The notes under the pieces are model-generated. The model searched no databases and was not told the DNA's origin. It was given only the letters and a program-made list of their open reading frames with translations. A stretch of 64,000 nt of DNA from Betaproteobacteria bacterium. Its GTDB lineage: Bacteria; Pseudomonadota; Gammaproteobacteria; Burkholderiales; Rhodocyclaceae. Positions 9,118 to 17,216 of this stretch are shown here, one piece after another (within the stretch, counting starts at the first letter, position 1; every line of letters starts with the position of its first letter). Location: the NCBI GenBank assembly GCA_016705475.1, contig JADIYD010000008.1:1-64000 (forward strand), read 5' to 3'. The translations under genes were made by a program, and so were the position numbers.

Positions 9118-11872
9118 AATCAGTCGCGTAGCGCTTTTCGGGAAGTTGAACAGCCTCGGCTACAAGGCGGTCGAGGGGGCCACTGTGTTCTGCAAATTGC
9201 GGGGCAACCCCTATGTGGAGTTGGAGCATTGGGTGTCGCAGATAATCCAGACTCAGGACTCCGATCTCCACCGCATAGTTCGGCATTTCGGAATCGACAG
9301 CGCTACATTGGCGAAGGACATTACCGCTGCGCTGGATCGGCTGCCGCGGGGTGCGACCTCCATTTCCGACATCTCCGAGCATGTCGCAAATTCCGTGCAA
9401 TGGGGCTGGCTCTATGCCACCCTGATGTTCGGTGATACGCAGGTTCGCACTGGTCATCTCGTCATCGCATTGCTCAAGACTGGCAGCTTGCGCAATCCGT
9501 TATTCAATATCTCTCGCCAGTTCGAGCGGATCAAGGTTGATGATCTCGCCGAAGCCTTTGCCAAGATCGTCGACGGCTCGCCAGAGGATGCCCTGCGTGC
9601 CAACGATGGCTCGGGTCTGGGTGCAGCACCGGGAGAAGCGACCGGCGCAATTGCTCCAGCCCAGATGGGCAAGGAGGAAGCGCTGAAACGCTTCACGGTG
9701 GATCTAACCGAGCAGGCACGTAACGGCAAGCTCGACCCCATCGTCGGCCGAGACGAAGAAATCCGCCAGGTTATCGATATCCTGATGCGGCGGCGGCAGA
9801 ACAACCCAATCCTCACCGGCGAAGCGGGTGTAGGCAAGACCGCCGTGGTGGAAGGCTTCGCGCAGAAGATCGCTTGTGGCGACGTACCACCTCCGCTCAA
9901 GGATGTTACCCTACGCACCCTGGATGTAGGCCTGCTGCAGGCGGGAGCCAGCATGAAGGGTGAATTCGAGCAGCGCCTGCGTTCCGTGATCGAGGAGGTG
10001 CAAGCCTCGGCAAAACCAATCATCCTGTTCATCGACGAAGCCCATACCCTGGTTGGCGCAGGAGGCGCTGCCGGTACCGGCGATGCCGCAAACCTGCTCA
10101 AGCCGGCGCTCGCCCGTGGCACCCTGCGCACTGTCGCGGCCACCACTTGGGCGGAATACAAGAAGCATATCGAGAAGGATCCCGCGCTGACCCGCCGCTT
10201 CCAGGTGGTGCAGGTATCAGAGCCATCGGAAGAGAAAGCTATTCTCATGATGCGCGGTGTCGCTTCCACCATGGAAAAGCATCATCGCGTTCAGGTGCTG
10301 GACGAAGCGCTGGAGGCAGCAGTCAGGCTCTCCCACCGCTACATTCCGGCGCGACAGCTTCCTGACAAGTCGGTGAGCCTACTCGACACTGCTTGCGCCC
10401 GGGTGGCCATCAGCCACCACGCCGTGCCGCCCGAGGTCGATGATAGCCGCAAGCGTATCCAGGCATTGGAAACTGAGCTTGAGATCATTGGTCGTGAGAA
10501 TGTCATCGGTATTGACACCGGTGAGCGCGAATCGGCGGCCAATGAGAAACTCGTCACCGAAAAGGCCCGTCTCGCTGAGCTGGAAGTGCGCTGGGAGAAG
10601 GAGAAGGGGCTGGTCGACAAAATTCTGGACATCCGCGGCAAGCTACGCGCCAGTACCGGCAAAGTGGAAGGCGCCACCGGCGCGCCGGAAGCGGTAGTGG
10701 AAGAAGCTACGCCGGAAGCCGTCGTGACGAGCGAGGAGCCGGGCGCACCTCCTACAGCGGTATCCCGCACGGGCGATACCGAGCGCGAAGACCTGCTTGG
10801 GGAGCTCAAAGGTCTACAGGCCGAACTCCACGCGTTGCAGGGAGAGCGTCCCTTGATCCTGCCTTCCGTGGATCAGCAGGCAGTTGCCGCTGTGGTCGAG
10901 GGCTGGACAGGAATCCCCGTTGGGCGCATGGTGAAAAACGAGGTCGAGGCCATCCTCAAGCTCGCCGATACCCTGGAACAGCGCATCATCGGCCAGCGTC
11001 ATGCACTGGATATGATCGCCAGGCGAATCCAGACCTCGCGGGCTAAGCTCGACAACCCCGGCAAACCGATTGGCGTGTTCATGCTGGCCGGTACATCTGG
11101 TGTCGGCAAGACCGAGACTGCACTTGCTCTGGCGGAGGTGCTCTACGGCGGCGAGCAGAATGTCATTACCATCAACATGAGCGAGTATCAGGAGGCGCAT
11201 ACCGTCTCCACGCTGAAGGGCGCGCCACCGGGTTATGTCGGATACGGCGAAGGCGGTGTGTTGACTGAAGCGGTGCGGCGCCGGCCCTATTCCGTGGTGC
11301 TGCTGGACGAGGTGGAAAAAGCCCATCCGGACGTGCATGAGATCTTCTTCCAGGTCTTCGACAAGGGCTGGATGGAAGACGGGGAGGGCAGGGTAATCGA
11401 CTTCAAGAACACCCTGATCCTGCTCACTACCAACGCCGGCACCGATCTCATTACCAGCCTGTGCAAGGATCCTGAACTGATGCCGGATGCCGAAGGCATC
11501 GCCAAGGCGCTGCGCGAGCCGCTATTGAAGGTGTTCCCGCCAGCGCTCCTGGGTCGGCTGGTAGTGATCCCCTACTACCCGCTTAACGACGCGATGATCG
11601 GCGCCATCGCCCGGCTACAGCTCGGCCGCATCGAAAAGCGTATCCGCGACAACCACAAGGTGCCCTTCACCTACGACGACGAGGTGGTAAAACTCATTGC
11701 CAGCCGCTGTACCGAATTGGAAAGCGGGGGACGGATGATCGATGCGATTCTCACCAATACCGTGTTGCCGAAGATCAGCGAGGAATTCCTGAAGCGGATG
11801 ATGGAAGGCAAGCCAGTCGAGCGCGTGCATGTGAGTGTGGAAGGCGGGGAGTTTGGGTATGGATTTGAGTGA
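9110..11872 (+). CDS. tssH: T6SS AAA+ ATPase TssH (ClpV)
   Basis: A 920-residue ClpV-type disaggregase that recycles contracted sheath. Order: an N-terminal double Clp repeat-like domain (about 1-160), the first AAA+ module with Walker A GEAGVGKTA (about residue 237) and Walker B LFIDEAHTL, a ClpB-type middle region, and a second AAA+ module with Walker A GTSGVGKTE (about residue 661) and LLDEVEKAHPDV. Unusually, the middle region holds a low-complexity Glu/Ala/Pro-rich insert around residues 520-570 (TGAPEAVVEEATPEAVV). The coding sequence is intact. With tssB and tssC broken, its substrate may be missing from this locus. Confidence 0.95.
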   Translation: MAEISRVALFGKLNSLGYKAVEGATVFCKLRGNPYVELEHWVSQIIQTQDSDLHRIVRHFGIDSATLAKDITAALDRLPRGATSISDISEHVANSVQWGWLYATLMFGDTQVRTGHLVIALLKTGSLRNPLFNISRQFERIKVDDLAEAFAKIVDGSPEDALRANDGSGLGAAPGEATGAIAPAQMGKEEALKRFTVDLTEQARNGKLDPIVGRDEEIRQVIDILMRRRQNNPILTGEAGVGKTAVVEGFAQKIACGDVPPPLKDVTLRTLDVGLLQAGASMKGEFEQRLRSVIEEVQASAKPIILFIDEAHTLVGAGGAAGTGDAANLLKPALARGTLRTVAATTWAEYKKHIEKDPALTRRFQVVQVSEPSEEKAILMMRGVASTMEKHHRVQVLDEALEAAVRLSHRYIPARQLPDKSVSLLDTACARVAISHHAVPPEVDDSRKRIQALETELEIIGRENVIGIDTGERESAANEKLVTEKARLAELEVRWEKEKGLVDKILDIRGKLRASTGKVEGATGAPEAVVEEATPEAVVTSEEPGAPPTAVSRTGDTEREDLLGELKGLQAELHALQGERPLILPSVDQQAVAAVVEGWTGIPVGRMVKNEVEAILKLADTLEQRIIGQRHALDMIARRIQTSRAKLDNPGKPIGVFMLAGTSGVGKTETALALAEVLYGGEQNVITINMSEYQEAHTVSTLKGAPPGYVGYGEGGVLTEAVRRRPYSVVLLDEVEKAHPDVHEIFFQVFDKGWMEDGEGRVIDFKNTLILLTTNAGTDLITSLCKDPELMPDAEGIAKALREPLLKVFPPALLGRLVVIPYYPLNDAMIGAIARLQLGRIEKRIRDNHKVPFTYDDEVVKLIASRCTELESGGRMIDAILTNTVLPKISEEFLKRMMEGKPVERVHVSVEGGEFGYGFE

Positions 11873-11916
11873 GTTAACAGCGACAAATATCGTTCGTCTC
11901 CATCTCGAGTGCGAAC

Positions 11917-11942
11917 AATCGGGGACAGACCCCAATTATGCA
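11917..11942 (+). repeat. REP-like direct repeat, left copy
   Basis: The string AATCGGGGACAGACCCC followed by AATTATGCA lies just downstream of clpV. A related string, AATCGGGGACGGAGCACT followed by ATTACGCA, lies at 12600-12625 in the same orientation. Together they bracket the small gene at 11995-12519. The GGGGACAGAC core is also the end sequence of the RAYT element near 54.7 kb. This suggests REP-like mobile repeats or a cassette boundary. Confidence 0.5.
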
Positions 11943-11994
11943 TGCGATTTCTCGAGAAACATGCAGTCGAGGACCAAACAGCGGGAGGTTGATC

Positions 11995-12519
11995 ATGCCA
12001 TACGAGGGTGACGTACTCAATGCATGCGGTGTGGTAAACGTCGATCTTTCAAAGATTAGCGTGGTGGCCGTATCGGGAGACGGTCCAAACGTTTGCGGGC
12101 ACCTGTTGCTTCAAAGCCCAAGCGGGGGAGGGTACTACTTCCATGTCACCGGTGACCCGAACGCTTCAGGGATTTCTCGCGTCCGGGGCTATCCGATGTA
12201 TATGAGTGAGGCTGGTTTTCGAAAGTATCTAAAGGAAACTGGTAAGCGTGAACTGAGACGCCGCCCGCTAGTGCTACCTAACCCATCAGGAGCATATTTG
12301 TATCTGGAAAGTCTTCTTGCAGAGAAGTGGACATGGGCCGTGCTACCAAACAATTGCGTCTCTTTTGTCGAGGAAGTAATGAAGGCAGGAGGCGGCGATT
12401 GGAGTTCATATAGCAATTGCCCTGCACTCGCTACCTCTGACTCAATCAACGAACGAATCGCGCGATTCTATCAATGGATGGAAAGTGGCATCTATGGAGT
12501 CTACGGTGTCGCGCACTGA
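11995..12519 (+). CDS. Putative papain-like (permuted NlpC/P60-type) effector
   Basis: A 174-residue protein I do not recognise by name. The ATG at 11995 is preferred over an in-frame ATG at 11938 because GGGAGG lies seven bases upstream of it. Two stretches suggest a circularly permuted papain/NlpC-like fold: GHLLLQSPSGGGYYFHVTG with a histidine, and later NNCVSFVEEVMKAGG with a cysteine at the start of a helix. His-before-Cys order is what permuted amidases such as the YiiX group show. It lies between clpV and the vgrG block, the usual place for a T6SS cargo gene, and is bracketed by REP-like repeats. No obvious immunity gene follows. The function is inferred from motif and context only. 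Confidence 0.5.
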   Translation: MPYEGDVLNACGVVNVDLSKISVVAVSGDGPNVCGHLLLQSPSGGGYYFHVTGDPNASGISRVRGYPMYMSEAGFRKYLKETGKRELRRRPLVLPNPSGAYLYLESLLAEKWTWAVLPNNCVSFVEEVMKAGGGDWSSYSNCPALATSDSINERIARFYQWMESGIYGVYGVAH

Positions 12520-12599
12520 CGATCCACGCACAAGAGACCGCGCTGACCTGTTTCCAGCAGATCACCTTCGGCGGCCAGGCGTCACGAAGAAACAAGAAC

Positions 12600-12625
12600 A
12601 ATCGGGGACGGAGCACTATTACGCA
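12600..12625 (+). repeat. REP-like direct repeat, right copy
   Basis: This is the right partner of the repeat at 11917-11942, in direct orientation with roughly three quarters of positions matching by eye. It lies in the short gap between the papain-like gene and the TPR-methyltransferase gene. The rest of that gap (12520-12686) shows no gene. Confidence 0.45.
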
Positions 12626-12686
12626 AAATTACATGAGGCTCGCACCGAGCCTGCGTAGAGCGGAATAGCGCAGCTCATTTCGCCGC

Positions 12687-14099
12687 ATGAGTCAAGTCGA
12701 AAGCATTATGAAACAGGATATAGAGAGCGATATGTTAATGGCCAGTGCAGCCCATACGACTGAAACCGAAGAGGCAGCGGCTGAACTGAGCCTTGCCGAT
12801 GCCCTGGCGCTTGCTATTCGCCTCCACCGTTCAGGCGATCTCGATCAGGCACAAACGGTCTACCTACGTATCCTGGAAGTGGCGCCCGATGAATCGAATG
12901 CGCTGCATTTCCTCGGCGTCCTCATCCACCAGCGAGGCGACACTGATGCAGCGCTTGGACTCATTCGGCGCTCGATCGAAATTGACCCGTCAATACCCGA
13001 CCGCTACAGCAACCTGGGCACTGTGTTGGCGGAATTGGGGAAACTGGATGAAGCTGCCGCAGCTTATCGGGAGGCCATTGCCCGAGCACCTGCCGAAACG
13101 CAAGCTCATGCCAACGCCTGGAACAATCTCGGTGCCGTGTTGCGCACGCAACAGAACTTCACTGAGTCGGCGCTAGCCTACGAGAAGGCTATCGAACTCA
13201 ATCCCGAGCATCCCGACGCTTATAACAACTACGGCAACTTGCTGTCTATTCAGGGCCGGGTGAGCGAGGCGGTTGCTTGTTACTGCAAGGCGCTCACGGT
13301 CTCACCAAAGCATGCCCAATCCCACAAGCTGCTTGGCTTGGCTTATTACACGCTTGGCAAGATTGACCAAGCTGCCGCGGTCTATCGGGAATGGCTCGCT
13401 GACGACCCAGACAACCCAGTGGCCATGCACATGCTTGCCGCATGCTCTGGCGAAAACGTGCCGTCACGTGCATCCGATGCCTACGTTGCAGCGACCTTCG
13501 ACGCCTTTGCCGAAAGCTTCGATGCCAAATTGGAACGTCTCTCTTACCGCGCGCCCCAACTGGTCGCCGACGCCTTGGCAGCGGCTTGCGGCCCGGCGGC
13601 ACAAAATCTCGATGGACTTGACGCCGGCTGTGGCACAGGTTTGTGCGGCCCGTTGATCCGTCCGTGGATGCGGCATCTTGTGGGTATTGATCTCTCCTCG
13701 GGCATGCTGTCGGCGGCGCGAAACCGTGGCAGCTATGACGAATTGGTGCAGCACGAATTGACCCACTGGCTACTTGACTATCGTTCAGCCTATGACACAA
13801 TCGTATCGGCTGACACGCTGGTCTATTTCGGGGCGCTGGAAGAAGTGCTAAGTGCTGCCTTTCACGCTCTGCGCCCGGAGGGAGTAATGATTTTCACGGT
13901 GGAGAAAACCCATCCTGATATTGACGCTGCAGGCTACCTGATCAATCCGCATGGTCGGTACAGCCACAGCGAAGACTATCTGCGCTCTGCGTTGGCGGGT
14001 GCTGGCTTTGGTACCGTGTTGATTGATTGTGCTGCCCTGCGTAATGAAGGCGGCAAACCGGTGGCCGGCTTGCTGGTCACTGCTCGCAAGGGGAGATGA
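12687..14099 (+). CDS. TPR repeat protein fused to SAM-dependent methyltransferase
   Basis: A 470-residue two-part protein. Residues about 30-265 are a run of TPR units (GDLDQAQTVYLRILEVAPDE, YSNLGTVLAELGKLDEAAAA, YNNYGNLLSIQGRVSEAVAC). Residues about 285-465 are a class I methyltransferase with motif I LDAGCGTGLCGP, acidic motif II GIDLSSGML, and the VSADTLVYFG motif IV region. It has no signal peptide, so it acts in the cytoplasm. Its stop overlaps the alternative vgrG ATG at 14096, so the two are transcriptionally coupled. Such TPR-methyltransferases resemble trans-acting adaptor or effector-modifying proteins, but the substrate is unknown. The start is uncertain: in-frame ATGs also occur at 12708 and 12735. 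Confidence 0.8.
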   Translation: MSQVESIMKQDIESDMLMASAAHTTETEEAAAELSLADALALAIRLHRSGDLDQAQTVYLRILEVAPDESNALHFLGVLIHQRGDTDAALGLIRRSIEIDPSIPDRYSNLGTVLAELGKLDEAAAAYREAIARAPAETQAHANAWNNLGAVLRTQQNFTESALAYEKAIELNPEHPDAYNNYGNLLSIQGRVSEAVACYCKALTVSPKHAQSHKLLGLAYYTLGKIDQAAAVYREWLADDPDNPVAMHMLAACSGENVPSRASDAYVAATFDAFAESFDAKLERLSYRAPQLVADALAAACGPAAQNLDGLDAGCGTGLCGPLIRPWMRHLVGIDLSSGMLSAARNRGSYDELVQHELTHWLLDYRSAYDTIVSADTLVYFGALEEVLSAAFHALRPEGVMIFTVEKTHPDIDAAGYLINPHGRYSHSEDYLRSALAGAGFGTVLIDCAALRNEGGKPVAGLLVTARKGR

Positions 14100-14101
14100 C
14101 G

Positions 14102-16366
14102 ATGGCGCAGCGCCGGGTCATGGAGATCGTCACGCCGTTGGGGGACGACGTACTGCTCTTCCATAGCATGCACGGGCGGGAAGAACTCGGGCGCCTGAGT
14201 GAATTTGATGTGACCCTGCTCAGCAAGAAAGCGGACGTTAACCTGGACGACATTCTGTCGAAGAACGTCACCGTCAAGCTCGAACTGCCAGATCGCAATA
14301 CGCGCTACTTCAACGGCTTCGTCACCCGTTTTGCCCAGACCGGCATGCACGGTCGCTACCATCTCTATTCGGCGCGGGTCAGCGCCTGGCCGTGGTTTCT
14401 TACCCGCAGCGCCAACTGCCGCATTTTTCAGGATTTGACGGTACCGGAGATCATCAAGAAAGTCTTCGAGGAATATTCCATCGCTGACTTCAAAGCAGAA
14501 CTGACGGCGACCTACGCCAAGCGCGTCTATTGCGTGCAGTACCGCGAGACCGACTTCAACTTCATTAGCCGGCTGATGGAAGAGGAGGGCATCTATTACT
14601 TCTTCCGGCACAAGGAAGGGCGCCACACCATGGTGCTGGCCGATTCCTACACCGCTCACGCCCCGTTTGCCGGCTACGAGCAAATCCCTTATATCCCGAT
14701 GGAGCGCACAACGCGGATCGATCAGGAATGCGTCAAGGACTGGGATTTTGCCCGCGAGGTTCAGCCGGGACGCTACTGCCTGGACGACTTCGATTTTGAA
14801 AAACCCAGTTCCGACCTGAAGGTCAAGACGACGAACAAACGCAAGTACGAGTTGTGCGATTACGAAATCTTCGACTCGCCGGGCGAATACCTGAAAAATG
14901 GCGACGGTGAGCACTACGTGCGTATCCGCCTCGACGAACGGCAATACCAGTTCGAGCTTGCCAATGCCAAGAGCAACGCCCGCGGGGTCTGCGTCGGTTC
15001 CCTGTTCAAGCTCACCGGCCAGCCGCGCAACGACCAGAACCGTGAATATCTGGTGCTGTCTGCCGATTACGAGCTCGAATACACCGAATACGAAGCAATG
15101 GAGAGCCGAGGTGCGCACTACGCCTGTGGCTTCGCTTCGCTAGACAGCAAACAGCAATTCCGCCCCCGGCGCCTTACGCCGTGTCCATATGTGCAGGGCC
15201 CCCAGACGGCCGTCGTCGTTGGTCCGGCTGGCGATGAAATCTACACCGACAAGTACGGACGGGTGAAAGTCCAGTTTCATTGGGACCGTTACGGTAAGTC
15301 CGATGAGAACAGTTCGTGCTGGATGCGGGTTGCCCATCCCTGGGCCGGCAAGAACTGGGGCATGGTGGCGATTCCACGCATTGGCCAGGAAGTGATCGTC
15401 GATTTTCTTGAGGGTGACCCGGACCAGCCCATCATCACCGGACGGGTCTATAACGCCGAGCAGATGCCGCCGTGGGAACTGCCGGCGAACAAGACACAGA
15501 CCGGTGTGTTGACGCGATCGAGCAAGGGCGGTTCCGGTGCCAACGCCAACGCGATCCGCTTCGAGGATAAGAAGGGCAGCGAGCAACTCTGGATTCACGC
15601 CGAGAAAAACCAGGACATCGAGGTCGAGAACGACGAAACCCACTGGGTCGGCCATGATCGCACCAAGACCATCGACAACGATGAAACCACCCACGTCAAG
15701 CACGACCGCACGGAAACGGTGGATAACAATGAAACCATCACCATCCACGGCATGCGTACCGAAACGGTGGACAAGGACGAGACCATCACCATCCACATGA
15801 ACCGGACGGAGACGGTCGATAAGGAAGAGAACATCACCATCCACGGCGGGCGAACCGAAAAGGTGGACAAGGAAGAGAGCATCACCATCGGCGGCGGGCG
15901 GACCGAAAACGTTTCCAAGGACGAGAGCATTACCATCGGCGGCGGCCGGACAGAGAACGTCGCCAAAGACGAAAGCATCACCATCGGTGGAGGTCGCACC
16001 GAGAAGGTTGCCAAGGACGAGAGCATCACCATCAGCGGCGGCCGAACCGAGAGCGTGAGCAAGGACGAAAGCATCACCATCAGCGGTGGGCGAACCGAGA
16101 ACGTGAGTAAGGACGAAGGCGTCACCGTCGGCGGCGGACGTACCGTCTCCGTCGGCAAGGACGATGCGCTCACGGTTGCCAAGAATCTCGTTATCGATGC
16201 AGGTGACTCGGTGACGATTAAAACCGGCAGCGCCAGTATCACCATGAAGAAAGACGGCACAATTACCATCAAGGGCAAGGACATCACGATCGATGGCTCG
16301 GGCAAAATCAATGTCAAGGCGAGCAGCGACATTGTCATGAAGGGCTCGAAGATTCTGCAGAACTAG
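14102..16366 (+). CDS. vgrG: T6SS spike protein VgrG (TssI) with extended repeat spike
   Basis: A VgrG of about 754 residues, the trimeric puncturing spike on the Hcp tube. The gp27-like part opens RRVMEIVTPLGDDVLLFHSM and contains VCVQYRETDFNFISRLMEEE-type sequence (YCVQYRETDFNFISRLM). The gp5 OB-fold part carries VKVQFHWDRYGK and SCWMRVAHPWAGKNWG, both VgrG hallmarks, followed by EVIVDFLEGDPDQPI. Residues beyond about 505 are an extended beta-helix of 16-residue repeats (separate entry), ending in VTIKTGSASITMKKDGTITIKG. The ATG at 14102 is chosen because GGGGAG lies about seven bases ahead; an ATG at 14096 overlaps the previous stop. No enzymatic C-terminal extension is present, so cargo is probably bound non-covalently. 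Confidence 0.92.
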   Translation: MAQRRVMEIVTPLGDDVLLFHSMHGREELGRLSEFDVTLLSKKADVNLDDILSKNVTVKLELPDRNTRYFNGFVTRFAQTGMHGRYHLYSARVSAWPWFLTRSANCRIFQDLTVPEIIKKVFEEYSIADFKAELTATYAKRVYCVQYRETDFNFISRLMEEEGIYYFFRHKEGRHTMVLADSYTAHAPFAGYEQIPYIPMERTTRIDQECVKDWDFAREVQPGRYCLDDFDFEKPSSDLKVKTTNKRKYELCDYEIFDSPGEYLKNGDGEHYVRIRLDERQYQFELANAKSNARGVCVGSLFKLTGQPRNDQNREYLVLSADYELEYTEYEAMESRGAHYACGFASLDSKQQFRPRRLTPCPYVQGPQTAVVVGPAGDEIYTDKYGRVKVQFHWDRYGKSDENSSCWMRVAHPWAGKNWGMVAIPRIGQEVIVDFLEGDPDQPIITGRVYNAEQMPPWELPANKTQTGVLTRSSKGGSGANANAIRFEDKKGSEQLWIHAEKNQDIEVENDETHWVGHDRTKTIDNDETTHVKHDRTETVDNNETITIHGMRTETVDKDETITIHMNRTETVDKEENITIHGGRTEKVDKEESITIGGGRTENVSKDESITIGGGRTENVAKDESITIGGGRTEKVAKDESITISGGRTESVSKDESITISGGRTENVSKDEGVTVGGGRTVSVGKDDALTVAKNLVIDAGDSVTIKTGSASITMKKDGTITIKGKDITIDGSGKINVKASSDIVMKGSKILQN
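15629..16156 (+). repeat. Eleven tandem 48-bp units inside vgrG
   Basis: Eleven consecutive 16-residue units run from NDETHWVGHDRTKTID to KDEGVTVGGGRTVSVG. The best-preserved units read KDESITIGGGRTENVA and close variants; the first units are more diverged, with histidines in place of the GGG. A twelfth, degraded unit follows. Expected structure is one beta-helix turn per unit per chain. Confidence 0.9.
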
Positions 16367-16434
16367 AGCAGGGCACTACCAGAGTTGGTTTTGACCCATG
16401 GATTTATGATTCAAATGGCAACTGGAGGCGGAAA

Positions 16435-16926
16435 ATGAGCGGACGGGACTTTTTGGAACCCATTGTTGAGGCCACACCCCAGTCGACCACGCCCCCGCGC
16501 ATCGAAGGCGTCCGCGTCGGTGAGTTGGTCGGTATTACCGACAACGGTACTCGGCCATTGGTGATCTATCCCGGTCAGCCGGGTACCGCGGCAATTCCGG
16601 CCCGAAGCGTTCCCGACCTGCGTGGCGTGCATATTGGCCGTCAAGTGGTGCTGATGTTCGACAACGCCGATCCCGTTTGCCCCATCATCATGGGTTGCCT
16701 GCAAGCTGAAAGCGCTTGGCCGCTAGACGACAAACCGGCCCAGGTCGAGGTGGATACAGACGGAGAGCGGCTGGTTGTCAGCGCGAAAGATGAGATCGTT
16801 CTCCGCTGTGGCGCGGCCAGCATTACCCTCACCAAGGCCGGCAAGGTTCTGATCCGCGGCACCTATGTGTTAAGCCGTTCGTCAGGCGTGAACCGCGTCA
16901 AGGGCGGTTCGGTGCAACTCAACTAA
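16435..16926 (+). CDS. DUF6484 domain protein, T6SS-associated
   Basis: A 163-residue protein that resembles the DUF6484 family found beside vgrG and PAAR genes. The middle carries VRVGELVGITDNGTRPLVIYPGQ, PDLRGVHIGRQVVLMFDN and PIIMGCLQ, resembling an OB-fold like that of VgrG/gp5. The C-terminal part (EIVLRCGAASITLTKAGKVLIRG) resembles the VgrG beta-helix tail. GGAGG precedes the ATG by seven bases. A role as spike adaptor or tip-associated protein is inferred from context; no biochemical function is known to me. Confidence 0.75.
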   Translation: MSGRDFLEPIVEATPQSTTPPRIEGVRVGELVGITDNGTRPLVIYPGQPGTAAIPARSVPDLRGVHIGRQVVLMFDNADPVCPIIMGCLQAESAWPLDDKPAQVEVDTDGERLVVSAKDEIVLRCGAASITLTKAGKVLIRGTYVLSRSSGVNRVKGGSVQLN

Positions 16927-16945
16927 CTGCCTCGGAGGTCTTACT

Positions 16946-17209
16946 ATGATGGTCGGACAGAAGGTCAAGGTCTCGCTCCCGCAGTTACCGCGCAATCACA
17001 TCGGGATTCGCTTTGACGATAGTCAAGGCGCCGCTGCGGCAGTCTCTGCTCCCAGGGGAGCATCCGGAGAGGTTTTGAACTTAAGCCCTGACCGCAGCGA
17101 GGCCTTGATCGAACTTTATTGGTCCGGTGCGACGCGGGCTGCGCCAGGTTCTGGCCAGGTCTGGCGCATCTGGGTCAAGCGTGTATTTTTTGGTCAACTT
17201 TTCGACTGA
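16946..17209 (+). CDS. Small conserved-context hypothetical protein
   Basis: An 87-residue protein I do not recognise. It starts at an ATG (possibly the next codon, also ATG) behind CGGAGG, 19 bases after the DUF6484 gene and seven bases before the DUF2169 gene, so it is probably a real member of the vgrG operon. The sequence has a proline-rich start (LPQLPRNHIGIRFDD) and a beta-rich middle (SGEVLNLSPDRSEALIELYW). There is no signal peptide or membrane segment. A small beta-domain adaptor is plausible. Confidence 0.55.
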   Translation: MMVGQKVKVSLPQLPRNHIGIRFDDSQGAAAAVSAPRGASGEVLNLSPDRSEALIELYWSGATRAAPGSGQVWRIWVKRVFFGQLFD

Positions 17210-17216
17210 CTGGTCA

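Noticed and set aside
15629..16156. Tandem 48-base repeats considered as a possible CRISPR array
   Set aside because: The units are contiguous, in frame and coding within vgrG; there are no spacers. No CRISPR array is seen anywhere in the window.
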